Source of the DNA: Bacteroidota bacterium
GTDB taxonomy: Bacteria; Bacteroidota; Bacteroidia; AKYH767-A; 2013-40CM-41-45
Direction of reading: 5' to 3'
Length of the DNA stretch: 33,630 nt
NCBI GenBank assembly: GCA_016720655.1
Contig: JADKKE010000021.1
Coordinates: 1-33,630, forward strand
The notes beneath the pieces were generated by a model that worked only from the letters and a program-made list of their open reading frames with translations, had not been told where the DNA came from and searched no databases. The position numbers were made by a program, and so were the translations under genes. Below are positions 9,087 through 17,405 of this stretch, one piece after another (within the stretch, counting starts at the first letter, position 1; each line of letters opens with the position of its first letter).

Positions 9087-9106
9087 CGGGAAATGTTGGA
9101 TGAAAG
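9087..9106 (-). repeat. Degenerate copy of the dispersed repeat
   Basis: On the minus strand this reads TTCATCCAACATTTCCCGAA, which is close to the repeat core but with several mismatches. It is listed as a weak, possibly decayed copy shortly after the stop of the GloVer gene. Confidence 0.3.
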
Positions 9107-9317
9107 CGTATTCGCCATGCCCTTTCGCTGTGCTGGAGCTTCGCCTTGACACACATTTCAATTTCAGAAAAGCTCTGGCAAAACGAGCCCGGAAGAAATC
9201 ATCCTGGAACAAAAAGCGTGAATGATGTAATTATTTCTTGAAATTCTGTAACGAATATTGTTTTATAGATGGGCATTTTTGTAGTTCACATTCGTCACAA
9301 TTAAAAACCCCGCTACT

Positions 9318-9806
9318 ATGCCAGAAAATCTGACTGCTGAAAAGCACAAAACAATTACCATTAAGAGAACATTTAATCTGCCTCTTTCTGCTGTCTGGAA
9401 AGCATGGACAGAACCGGAAAGCATGAAAAAATGGTGGGGTCCGAAAGAATATACCTGTCCTGACTGCAGCATTGATTTTAGAGTTGGCGGAAAATTTTTA
9501 GCATCCATGCAGGGAGCGGATGGTCAAAAGATATGGTCAACGGGCACCTACAAAGAAATTGTACCTCTAAAGAAAATAGTGAATACCGACAGCTTTGCAG
9601 ATAGTACCGGCACTATCGTTCCCGCTTCGTATTATAAAATGTCAGGAGACTGGGGACTGGAACTATTGGTAACCACAGAATTTGAAGAAGTTGATGGTAA
9701 AACAAATATTAGCCTGCAACATGCCGGTCTGCCTGTTGAATTATCCGATGAATGCATGCAAGGATGGCAAAGTTCATTTGATAAACTGGAAAGCAACATG
9801 AAATAA
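9318..9806 (+). CDS. SRPBCC (AHSA1-like) domain protein
   Basis: 162 aa, a single START-like SRPBCC fold of the Aha1-C-terminal/AHSA1 group spanning nearly the whole protein. The pattern KRTFNLPLSAVWKAWTEPE, followed by WWGPKEYTCP and DFRVGGKF, then GTYKEIVP, ends with the long C-terminal helix GWQSSFDKLE. It is cytoplasmic, with no signal peptide. Family members bind hydrophobic ligands or act in stress responses and are often called activators of Hsp90 ATPase homologues, but the ligand here is unknown. The gene is alone, and a strong hairpin terminator follows about 120 bp after the stop. Confidence 0.88.
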   Translation: MPENLTAEKHKTITIKRTFNLPLSAVWKAWTEPESMKKWWGPKEYTCPDCSIDFRVGGKFLASMQGADGQKIWSTGTYKEIVPLKKIVNTDSFADSTGTIVPASYYKMSGDWGLELLVTTEFEEVDGKTNISLQHAGLPVELSDECMQGWQSSFDKLESNMK

Positions 9807-9927
9807 AATTGTGGTCTATAAAACTTAAAACAAATAACCGCTTGGTAGATAAAATCAAATAAATGTCACGACCTCAGGGAAAATAATTGTTGAGTAACAA
9901 TGTTTTGAGAAATTAAATATGTCATTT

Positions 9928-9965
9928 GATCAGGGCAGGAAATTTTTCCTGCCCTGATTCTTTTC
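9928..9965 (+). terminator. Intrinsic terminator after the SRPBCC gene
   Basis: Perfect stem CAGGGCAGG (9931-9939) with CCTGCCCTG (9948-9956), extended outward by A/T pairs and inward through an AAA/TTT loop, followed by a T-rich tract ending TTCTTTT. It is the strongest terminator-like structure in the window and lies about 120 bp after the SRPBCC stop. Confidence 0.8.
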
Positions 9966-10389
9966 ATAAAGTCCCCTACTCCTTAAACATGAATGAACGA
10001 TCATGCGAAAGTTGAGCTCACCCAAATCTGTAGACCCTCAATACTAAATTCATAAATAGAATTTTGCACTATTCATCCATCGAAAAAAATGCTAATACTA
10101 TTCGAAATGTAAAACACAGTTTTAGCACACTTTTAAAACTTCCCTCCTGCAGCGCTCCAAAGATTGTATGGTAGAGGCTAATTGAAGGGATGAAGGACAT
10201 CGGATTCGAGCAAGTATTTCGCAGATTGAAACACTATAAAACGCCACAAAAAAATCATTTTTCAAGGCTGAATATAATTCATATACTAAGGATGACGATC
10301 GTCATGTGTCAGTCAATTCCAAAAGGCTAATATTATTTTTCGGAAGGATCTCTTCCCCTTTGAGGTTTGTTTGCCAGAAAAGCACTACG
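9966..10389. other. Intergenic region upstream of the thioredoxin-fold gene, no gene seen
   Basis: About 420 bp without a supported gene. The open frame that starts at 10306 upstream of the signal peptide is regarded as untranslated leader. No hairpin, repeat or clear promoter box stands out. Confidence 0.5.
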
Positions 10390-11160
10390 ATGAAAAATCT
10401 TCTATACTCTGTCTTGTTGACAGTACTCACATTGCCCGCAATTTCACAAACACCTGCAAATTTCATTTCCAACGATTGTTCCGGTAACAGTCATGATTTC
10501 TTCGCGGAGCTGAATTCAGGAAAAGTGATTGTGTTGTGCTGGGTAATGCCCTGCATCAATTGTGTTGCACCGTCGATGACAACATACAATGTGGTACAAA
10601 GCTACAACACAACACAGGCAGACAGAGTCCGTTTTTACCTTGTTGATGATTACGGCGACACGCCATGTTCCTCCTTGATGAGTTGGGCAACTACCAATCA
10701 CCTGACCTACGCGAAAATATTCTCCGATGCGGCTATTTCAATGACACCCTACGAAACGACCGGAATGCCTTTGATTGCAGTTGTTGGAGGAATCGCTCAT
10801 AAAGTATTTTACATCGGCAAAAACACCGTCGATATTCCATCACTTCAAGCCGCGATTGATTCAGCACTGGTGACAACGGACATCGAAGAAAGAGATGCCA
10901 ACATTCCAAATATGTCCGTTCAAAATAATCCTGTTCATGAAAGGACATTGCTTAAATGTGTTCTTTCAAAACCAAGTCTGGCAGACATCCGCTTGTTGAA
11001 TGCTGAAGGGAAACAACTAGGGCAAATATACAGGGGACAACTTCACACCGGTTTGAATGAAATCCCGATGGATCTTTCGAACTATCCAACAGGCATGTAT
11101 TTTATTTATTACAACGATGGCCTTCGCAAGAAATCTATTAAAATCAATGTTGTTCATTGA
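10390..11160 (+). CDS. Secreted thioredoxin-fold protein with T9SS sorting domain
   Basis: 256 aa from the ATG at 10390, chosen because MKNLLYSVLLTVLTLPAIS is a clean signal peptide. An in-frame ATG at 10306 would add 28 residues in front of it. The mature part looks like a TlpA/redoxin-type thioredoxin fold: VIVLCWVMPCINC holds the redox CxxC (C55-I-N-C58), preceded by an extra Cys50, with a conserved cis-Pro-like segment TGMPLIAVV later. The last ~70 residues (NPVHERTLLKCV, ADIRLLNAEGK, PTGMYFIYY) form a T9SS sorting domain, so the oxidoreductase is exported beyond the periplasm. It ends 9 bp before the frame of the next gene, a metal-binding outer-membrane protein, suggesting an operon for redox or metal handling (inference). 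Confidence 0.85.
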   Translation: MKNLLYSVLLTVLTLPAISQTPANFISNDCSGNSHDFFAELNSGKVIVLCWVMPCINCVAPSMTTYNVVQSYNTTQADRVRFYLVDDYGDTPCSSLMSWATTNHLTYAKIFSDAAISMTPYETTGMPLIAVVGGIAHKVFYIGKNTVDIPSLQAAIDSALVTTDIEERDANIPNMSVQNNPVHERTLLKCVLSKPSLADIRLLNAEGKQLGQIYRGQLHTGLNEIPMDLSNYPTGMYFIYYNDGLRKKSIKINVVH

Positions 11161-11169
11161 ATTTGGAAA

Positions 11170-12348
11170 ATGTTAGTGAATTCAATACTCCGAATGAACA
11201 TTTCAATCATGAGGTTTATGCGTAATCAGAAAACCGGATTTCAATTTATACTTATTCTTCTTTGCCTGTTTCTTCCCTGGAGACAAAGTGCAAGTGCTCA
11301 ATGTTGTGCAGGTGGCAGCGGAAGTCCGATTGCAGGAGGAGCTTCGCAGGGAGTATTGCTGGAACGGCAGGTCGAACTGAATACCAATTTTCAATTCATC
11401 ACTACGAATAAATTTTTCAGCAAGGATTCTCCGGATTCCACTAAGTATTTTGACCGCTTTCACAGCACCTATCAATATTTCCGACTGGCCTACGGTGTAA
11501 CGAAGCATTTTACGATGTCGGTTGAAACTGGAAATTATCTTGAGAAAGAGGAAATTGGTTTACATAACAATCCGGCGACGACTTATTCAAGCAAAGGAAT
11601 TGGCGATCTTATTCTCTTTCCGCGGTACGATTTGATTAACCTCACAGAGGAAAAGAAGAGAACGGAACTGACTGTAGGTCTCGGGTATAAAATACCACTT
11701 GGTTCCTACAATGATTCTACGGGAAATGTCGAACCATTTTCCGGCACAAGCTATTATGTAAGCAATCCCCAGGCTGTGCAGCTTACATCCGGAGCACAGG
11801 ATGTCATTTTTTATTTGTTTCTATTCAGAGGCTACCCACAAAAGAACTGGCGCTTTTTCTGCAATGGATTTTATATCAAAAAAGGATGGAATCCACTTGG
11901 AGAAAAGATGGGAGATTTCGCGAGCGTAGGATTGTTCGCCGGAAAAACATTTTTCGACAAACTTGGAGTGACGCTGCAACTGAGAGGAGAATGGATGGAC
12001 AAGATGCAATTGAACAAAAACATCCTGTTGTATGCCTATCCAAACTATGATCCGGAAGCAACCGGATACAAAAAAGTGTTCTTCACACCTCAACTGAGTT
12101 TCACGAAAGGGAAATTTACTGTGTACGGACTGTATGATTTACCGGTGTATCAATATGTGACCAAGACACAGGTCGGTTCCGAATTGCAAGTAACAGTGGG
12201 TTTATCTTTTCGTTTTTTTGCTGTCAGAAGTGTTGTGACAGATGGAAAAAGTTCGGTACTATTTTCCTGCCCGATGCATCCTGAAATCACTTCTTCAAAA
12301 CCTGCCAGCTGTCCCAAATGCGGCATGGATCTTGAAAAAATAAAATAA
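11170..12348 (+). CDS. Outer-membrane beta-barrel protein with C-terminal heavy-metal-binding domain
   Basis: 392 aa from the first ATG. ATGs at 11194, 11209 and 11218 are alternatives, each still ahead of the hydrophobic segment FQFILILLCLFLPW. The signal peptide ends near SASAQCC and is followed by a Gly-rich GGSGSPIAGGASQG stretch seen in Bacteroidota outer-membrane proteins. The middle shows alternating beta-strands typical of a transporter-like barrel. The C-terminal ~27 residues, SCPMHPEIT...CPKCGMDLE, match the heavy-metal-binding domain (HMBD) found at the ends of CusB-type and copper ATPase proteins. This tail on a barrel is unusual, and its side of the membrane is uncertain. With the redoxin upstream, it suggests copper or heavy-metal handling at the envelope. 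Confidence 0.8.
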   Translation: MLVNSILRMNISIMRFMRNQKTGFQFILILLCLFLPWRQSASAQCCAGGSGSPIAGGASQGVLLERQVELNTNFQFITTNKFFSKDSPDSTKYFDRFHSTYQYFRLAYGVTKHFTMSVETGNYLEKEEIGLHNNPATTYSSKGIGDLILFPRYDLINLTEEKKRTELTVGLGYKIPLGSYNDSTGNVEPFSGTSYYVSNPQAVQLTSGAQDVIFYLFLFRGYPQKNWRFFCNGFYIKKGWNPLGEKMGDFASVGLFAGKTFFDKLGVTLQLRGEWMDKMQLNKNILLYAYPNYDPEATGYKKVFFTPQLSFTKGKFTVYGLYDLPVYQYVTKTQVGSELQVTVGLSFRFFAVRSVVTDGKSSVLFSCPMHPEITSSKPASCPKCGMDLEKIK

Positions 12349-12440
12349 GGCAGGCATATCCGATGTCTTTACTGAAGTTTTAATAGATACGGATTTTCCA
12401 AAAATACGAAAGAGAACCCGGAGAAGAACCACACTAATTG

Positions 12441-12470
12441 TGCCTTGCCGAGCAGAATGTTGTGCGAATG
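12441..12470 (-). repeat. Dispersed intergenic repeat, copy at 12.4 kb
   Basis: The minus strand reads ATTCGCACAACATTCTG followed by CTCGGCA, one of the better matches to the repeat core and tail. It lies between the metal-binding barrel gene and the cyclase gene. Confidence 0.5.
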
Positions 12471-12563
12471 TTTGTGTCCCGGACTATCCTCTTAAACGGA
12501 ATATATTATTCCGAATTTTAATTATTTTAGCCATGCATTATTGGTTCACACATAAACCTCCTT

Positions 12564-14438
12564 ATGAAAAAAGCCACACTTATCTTCCTCCTGCTGACAG
12601 GAGGAATAGCATCGAAAGCACAAACCCAGCTTCGTGGTCAGGCCCGCATTGATTCCTTGCTTGCAATTCTTCCCAAAGCTAGCGATGATACCATCAAAGT
12701 GAACCTGCTCGTTGATCTTAGCTTCACATACTATTCCATTAACCCCGATGAAGGTATTCGTTATGGAAACGAAGCGCTTTCACTTGCTGAACATTTGCAA
12801 TGGGAAAGAGGAATCGCAAACGCTCACAGCCGTTTGGGTGTGAACTACAGTTTTGGAAAATCGGATCATCCCCATGCTCTCGAACATTATCTTGCTGCAC
12901 TGAAGCTCAATGAAAAACTGGGTGATAAAAAAGGCATCGCCGGTTGTCTCAACAATATCGGAACAATCTATGACGATCAAAATGATGATAAGAAGGCACT
13001 AGACTATTATGCGCAGGCGATGAAGATCAACGAAGAAATGGGAAACATGCCCTGGCTGGCAAATAACCTCAGCAATACAGGTATTATTTATACAGAAATG
13101 CAAGAGTATGCAAAAGCAGAAAGCTATATTAGTCGTGCAGCTAAAATTAAAGAAGACTTGGGTGATTTTCACGGACAGGCTATTAACCTGAGCCAGCTTG
13201 GACATATCTACGGAGCACAAAAGCAATACGGAAAAGCGTTGGATTTCCTTTTCAGATCACTCTCCATTTACCGAGAAAGTGGTGATATAGATGGGATGGC
13301 CAAGTGCTATGACTTTATCTCCAATGCGTATAAATATATCTCAAGCGATACATCGGTCGATGCTAAAACTCAACTGACACGGATTTTTTCAGGCAATAAA
13401 CTCAAAGCATTGCAAGCATCCGCAGCATACTCTGACAGCAGCATTGCATTCTACACACAAACAGGAAACCTGCTGCAACTGTATTCAGCATACATGCAGT
13501 TTAGTGAAGTTCAGGCCTTATTAGGAAACGACAAAGTCGCGTTGCAAAGTCACAAACAATACACGCTGCTTAAGGATTCGGTCTTTAACATGGAAAAAGA
13601 TAAAAAACTTACTCAAAGCGCCATGCAGTACGAGTTTGATAAAAAAGATGCGGCAACAAAAGCGGAGCAGGAAAAAAAAGATATCCGGCAACAAAATATT
13701 CGAAACTCTATCTCAGCCGGACTGGCCGGTGCTTTGATTTTTTTAGTGGTTGTGTATCGTCAGCGAAATAAAATTTCATTGGCAAGAAAGCGGAGCGATG
13801 ATTTGTTGCTGAATATTTTACCTGCTGAAGTGGCGGAAGAATTAAAGTCAAAAGGCAGTGCCGATGCCAAACAGTTTGATGAAGTAACAGTAATGTTTAC
13901 CGATTTTAAAGGCTTTACTCAGATTTCAGAAAGTCTTTCGCCTGCGGAGCTCGTGTATGAGATTCACCAATGCTTTAAAGCATTTGATGCGATTATCAGC
14001 AAACACAACATCGAAAAAATTAAAACCATTGGGGACAGTTATATGTGTGCAGGTGGTTTGCCGGTTGCAAATAAAACGCATGCCTCAGATGTGGTGAACG
14101 CTGCATTGGAGATCCAAAAGTACATGGAAGAGCATTTAAAAGCTTCGCCTTTCGGAAGGTTCGGCGGAGCCCGGATAGGTATCCACACCGGGAATGTGGT
14201 AGCCGGAATTGTTGGTGTCAAAAAATTTGCCTACGACATCTGGGGCGACACGGTTAATATAGCTTCACGTATGGAAAGCAGTGGTGAAGCAGGGAAAATA
14301 AACATCAGCGGCAGCACTTATGAATTAATTAAAAACCCGCCTGCCGGACAAAGCGATAAATTCAAGTTCATTCACCGCGGAAAAATTCAGGCTAAGAATA
14401 AAGGAGAGATCGATATGTATTTTGTGGAAAGTATCTGA
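12564..14438 (+). CDS. TPR-domain class III adenylate cyclase
   Basis: 624 aa. The signal peptide (residues 1-19) is followed by about six TPR units up to ~340 (for example KALDYYAQAMKINEEMGN and AKAESYISRAAKIKEDLGD), a coiled stretch, one transmembrane helix (~382-398), then a class III nucleotide cyclase domain (~415-620). Metal-binding aspartates are D447 (FTDFKGFT) and D491 (TIGDSYM). The purine-selecting positions are K487 (KIKTIGD) and D558 (YDIWGD), the ATP-type pair. N565 and R569 (NIASR) are the transition-state residues. All catalytic positions are present, so an active cAMP-producing enzyme is predicted. The TPRs lie in the periplasm and the cyclase in the cytoplasm, suggesting envelope sensing. 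No cAMP effector is recognised nearby. Confidence 0.93.
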   Translation: MKKATLIFLLLTGGIASKAQTQLRGQARIDSLLAILPKASDDTIKVNLLVDLSFTYYSINPDEGIRYGNEALSLAEHLQWERGIANAHSRLGVNYSFGKSDHPHALEHYLAALKLNEKLGDKKGIAGCLNNIGTIYDDQNDDKKALDYYAQAMKINEEMGNMPWLANNLSNTGIIYTEMQEYAKAESYISRAAKIKEDLGDFHGQAINLSQLGHIYGAQKQYGKALDFLFRSLSIYRESGDIDGMAKCYDFISNAYKYISSDTSVDAKTQLTRIFSGNKLKALQASAAYSDSSIAFYTQTGNLLQLYSAYMQFSEVQALLGNDKVALQSHKQYTLLKDSVFNMEKDKKLTQSAMQYEFDKKDAATKAEQEKKDIRQQNIRNSISAGLAGALIFLVVVYRQRNKISLARKRSDDLLLNILPAEVAEELKSKGSADAKQFDEVTVMFTDFKGFTQISESLSPAELVYEIHQCFKAFDAIISKHNIEKIKTIGDSYMCAGGLPVANKTHASDVVNAALEIQKYMEEHLKASPFGRFGGARIGIHTGNVVAGIVGVKKFAYDIWGDTVNIASRMESSGEAGKINISGSTYELIKNPPAGQSDKFKFIHRGKIQAKNKGEIDMYFVESI

Positions 14439-14524
14439 TTTATTTTTTGCAAAGATTGACACTTCGCTCGCCATCAAAAATGCCTTCGCAATAATGCTGC
14501 TGCATCCAGTACAAGGGCTACTAT

Positions 14525-15076
14525 ATGAAAATATTCCTTTCCCTGATCTTTATATTCCAGACCATATGTGCGTTTACCCAAACGGAAAAGGATACCAGCA
14601 ATCTCTCCATTTCTATAACAGCCTATGCTTTTCCGAAAAGTGTTGTGTATACTTATGAATCGATAGCTATGGGGCCAACATTCTATTTGAATGACAATAA
14701 ATTTTCCATTCAATTTGGATTACTTTTTGATCTTCGAACGTATACCACTTATTCTATTTTTGTCTCACCACAGTCTTACGAAAAGTCGAAAGCTTATCAT
14801 TTCTTTTTTCCTATACTCTTCCATTATACAGCTAAAACCACAAGGAAAATTGATTTCATTTTTTCCGGCGGTTTACTATTTGAATCAAGGCCTTTGGAAA
14901 CAGATATTAAAGGATATATGAATTTCAGCTCCGGATTAGGTATCAAATATAAATTTACAAAATCACTCTCTTTCAAAGCTACCCCGGCATTGCAAATGAC
15001 TAACCGTATTTTACCCGGTATATTTCTCGATTTGACCTATTCCTTTAATGTCCTCAGAGCTTTAAAGAAGGAATAA
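14525..15076 (+). CDS. Putative outer-membrane beta-barrel protein
   Basis: 183 aa. A signal peptide (MKIFLSLIFIFQTICAFTQ) is followed by alternating amphipathic strands with many aromatic residues (for example KFSIQFGLLFDLRTYTTY and KIDFIFSGGLLFESRPL). It ends in a strand-like IFLDLTYSFNVLRALKKE. This is compatible with a small outer-membrane barrel, but no family is recognised. The gene follows the cyclase by 86 bp on the same strand and may be co-transcribed, although no functional link is visible. Confidence 0.65.
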   Translation: MKIFLSLIFIFQTICAFTQTEKDTSNLSISITAYAFPKSVVYTYESIAMGPTFYLNDNKFSIQFGLLFDLRTYTTYSIFVSPQSYEKSKAYHFFFPILFHYTAKTTRKIDFIFSGGLLFESRPLETDIKGYMNFSSGLGIKYKFTKSLSFKATPALQMTNRILPGIFLDLTYSFNVLRALKKE

Positions 15077-15146
15077 AAATTCGCGAATCGACAATCTGGA
15101 ATTCCCTCTTGGTCTCTACTGCCTATCAACCATAATTCGAAAGAAA

Positions 15147-15353
15147 TTACTTCAGCATCAAACGCCCAAAATAAATCCTCTCCCCTTCCAGTGTCAACTG
15201 CAAAAAATAAACTCCGCTTGCGAGGCTGTGGAGTTCGAAGCGAATAGTTTCTGGAGAAAGAATGGATGCAGGACTTTGTTTTATTATTTTATTTTTTTTC
15301 AAAACCACAATCCTGTCCTGAATTGGAAAGCGATGGCAATAAATAAAGAGCAA
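15147..15353 (-). pseudogene. Orphan T9SS sorting-domain fragment
   Basis: 68 codons on the minus strand, ending LHSLASGVYFLQLTLEGE and then RIYFGRLMLK before a stop. This is the second half of a type A T9SS C-terminal domain, whose consensus is LASGVYFLxL...G...KLxxK. Upstream there is IQDRIVVLKKNKI, which could be the middle strand, but no PNP motif, cargo domain or signal peptide remains. It is best read as the 3' remnant of a deleted secreted-protein gene. A recombination partner or cassette for swapping tails is a more speculative alternative. Confidence 0.6.
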
Positions 15354-15389
15354 CTCTAATAACCTATTCCTGGCGCTGTTAATTTTTGA

Positions 15390-15544
15390 CTATTTCGATA
15401 AATCGCTTTCGATTCTTGATCTTTTTTTGTAATAATCGTTGTTCGTCTTCTGATACTTAAAAGAAGGTTCATCCTTCCTCACATCTCGTCTTGCAAAATA
15501 ATACCACAGCACATCACCCAGAAGAGCTTATTAGAAGTGCCCAT
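15390..15544 (-). pseudogene. Possible small basic protein, split by a frameshift
   Basis: On the minus strand an ATG at 15544 opens MGTSNKLFWVMCCG. About 40 bp on, another frame continues as LWYYFARRDVRKDEPSFKY, then QKTNNDYYKKRSRIESDLSK, and stops at 15390. The second part has clear protein-like composition (alternating Lys/Arg/Asp/Tyr) and is preceded in its own frame only by stops. A one-base loss near 15505 would join the two into about 50 aa with a short hydrophobic N-terminus. The family is not recognised. It could also be a chance open stretch. Confidence 0.3.
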
Positions 15545-16139
15545 AAAATTATTCAGGAAAGTACAATATATAAATACCTCACAGGCACTCAAGGGAGGAA
15601 TTCCTATTTATTCTCTTTCTGAGTCCGTTTATTCGACCATGCATTCACTCCCTCTGCCCTTGGATTTCCTGCATTGGCGGAAATTTCAATTTAATTTGAA
15701 CCATTTCAAAAGAGGAGTAGTATTTTTAATCTGTAATAAACAATTAATTATTTTTTTCAGATCCGTTTATCATGCTACTGATCTCTCTGCCTATGAAGAT
15801 GCAATCTAAACATACGGAAACCGGGTCGAGTCAGAAATCAAATTATCCGAATACAGTTCCGCTCCGGCATCTGTTCAGCGCTGTTAATTTTCTTCCAAAT
15901 TATTTTTCAACACGAATAAATCAATTGTTCCGGGAATAAAAATACGGATGTCGTGTATCCGCCAGAATTAAATTCGTCGGCAAATAAATAATACAAGTAA
16001 TTCAACGCATTGAAGTATTTTATTTCGGTGGTGAATTCTATTGTCTTCTCCGGTCCTCCCCCGGCCTTGTTTCTCCTTATAGAATTCATTTTCAATTTTG
16101 CTCTTTTAGAATAATTACAAACAGCAAAACAAAGATGAC
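15545..16139. other. Intergenic region upstream of the acyltransferase, no convincing gene
   Basis: About 595 bp. Open frames at 15537-15809 (plus) and 15907-16095 (minus) have no signal peptide, domain or family-like pattern and are not called. Together with the two remnants just upstream, this makes a roughly 1-kb stretch that looks like a site of gene decay. Confidence 0.45.
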
Positions 16140-17264
16140 ATGAAAAAACGCATTTACTTTGAGAATCTTGACGGGCTGAGGTTCCTATGCTTTCTCTCCG
16201 TTTTCTTTTTCCATAGCTTTTACACGGATTCGAGTGAATTAAAAACCAGTTCCGTTTATCATTTTGTTAAAGTTGGAATATTCGGAAATGGAAATATCGG
16301 CGTGAATTTTTTTTTCGTTCTCAGTGGTTTTTTAATCACGTTTCTACTTCTGGAGGAAAAGAAATTAAGAGGACAGATAAAATTAAAAAACTTCTGGCTG
16401 AGAAGAATATTGAGAATCTGGCCTCTTTTCTATTCCTGTGTGTTTTTCGGTTTTGTGATTTTTCCGAAATTAAAATTATTGCTCGGACAAATACCCAACG
16501 AAACAGCAACACCGTTCTTTTACCTTACATTTTTAAATAATTTCGATTTTCTTATTAAAGGCATTCCGGATTCATCCATTCTTGGAGTTCTCTGGAGCGT
16601 AGCGATAGAAGAACAATTTTATTTGATATGGCCGATAATCATTTTCATTTTCCCGATTCATAAATTATGGATTCCTTTTTCGATCATTGTCCTGGTCAAC
16701 TTAATATTCAGAGCGTATTATGACACTTTTCTTATCCATGAACACCATACCATTTCCTGTATCGGAGACATGACGATAGGTGCAATCGGAGCATGGCTTA
16801 TCAATATTTCAGAAAACTTTAAAAAGCAAATCGAAACATTAAGCAAATCCAAAATCGCCGCGATATATTTCATTTTTATCACACTTTTCTTTTTCCGACA
16901 AGAGTTGCTTTTTTCACATTATGGAATACGGATTTTTGAACGAATGATTTTTGCCTTTATTATTTTACTAATCATCCTGGAACAAACTTTTGCACACAAT
17001 TCATTCTTCAAAATGTCAAATTTTAAAACCATCTCCAAATTAGGAGGAATTACCTATGGCTTGTATTGTCTGCATTTCGTTGGCATTCTCATCACCATTT
17101 CAATAACAAAGAAACTGGCTCTCAATACTCACCTCTGGCAGGTATTCCTGTTGGATACATCCATTGCATTGCTGCTAACAATAATCATCAGCAAGATCAG
17201 CTACACCTATTTTGAATCGCCTTTTTTAAAGTTGAAAGATAAATACTCAATAATTACAAAATAA
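16140..17264 (+). CDS. Acyltransferase family 3 (OafA/YrhL-like) membrane protein
   Basis: 374 aa, the usual length of a stand-alone Acyl_transf_3 protein. It has about ten hydrophobic segments. Diagnostic motifs in order are LDGLRFLCFLSVFFFHSF (with the catalytic-type His), GVNFFFVLSGFLIT, the FWLRRILRIWPLFY arginine motif and the WSVAIEEQFYLIWP motif. These enzymes move acetyl or other acyl groups onto sugars or lipids at the cytoplasmic membrane, for example O-acetylation of polysaccharide. No polysaccharide cluster surrounds it here, so the acceptor is unknown. The gene is convergent with the CUB-repeat gene across a shared hairpin terminator. Confidence 0.93.
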   Translation: MKKRIYFENLDGLRFLCFLSVFFFHSFYTDSSELKTSSVYHFVKVGIFGNGNIGVNFFFVLSGFLITFLLLEEKKLRGQIKLKNFWLRRILRIWPLFYSCVFFGFVIFPKLKLLLGQIPNETATPFFYLTFLNNFDFLIKGIPDSSILGVLWSVAIEEQFYLIWPIIIFIFPIHKLWIPFSIIVLVNLIFRAYYDTFLIHEHHTISCIGDMTIGAIGAWLINISENFKKQIETLSKSKIAAIYFIFITLFFFRQELLFSHYGIRIFERMIFAFIILLIILEQTFAHNSFFKMSNFKTISKLGGITYGLYCLHFVGILITISITKKLALNTHLWQVFLLDTSIALLLTIIISKISYTYFESPFLKLKDKYSIITK

Positions 17265-17355
17265 ATATATACTGAAGGATGTAATAGACGAGAATGAATA
17301 CAAAGCACCAGTGTATACGTTCATTCCACCACAGAAGCAGAGGCTATAATTATAA

Positions 17356-17389
17356 AAAAGCCGGCCATGATTTAACACGACCGGCTTTT
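17356..17389. terminator. Bidirectional terminator between convergent genes
   Basis: Perfect stem AAAAGCCGG (17356-17364) and CCGGCTTTT (17381-17389) with a 16-nt loop. It has A-runs on one side and T-runs on the other, so it can work from both directions. It lies between the acyltransferase stop at 17264 and the stop of the CUB-repeat gene at 17406. Confidence 0.8.
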
Positions 17390-17405
17390 GTAAACTCCGC
17401 ATAAT

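Noticed and set aside
10306..10389. N-terminal extension of the thioredoxin-fold protein from an upstream ATG
   Set aside because: It would place 28 residues in front of a clean signal peptide that starts at 10390.
12440..12652. 70-codon plus-strand open frame upstream of the cyclase
   Set aside because: It overlaps the cyclase signal peptide in another frame and covers a dispersed repeat copy. No protein-like pattern.
15537..15809. 90-codon plus-strand open frame in the gene-poor region
   Set aside because: No recognisable motif, signal peptide or partner. Treated as chance, although the region shows decay of other genes.
15907..16095. 62-codon minus-strand open frame upstream of the acyltransferase
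   Set aside because: No family-like pattern, and it lies over the likely promoter of the acyltransferase.
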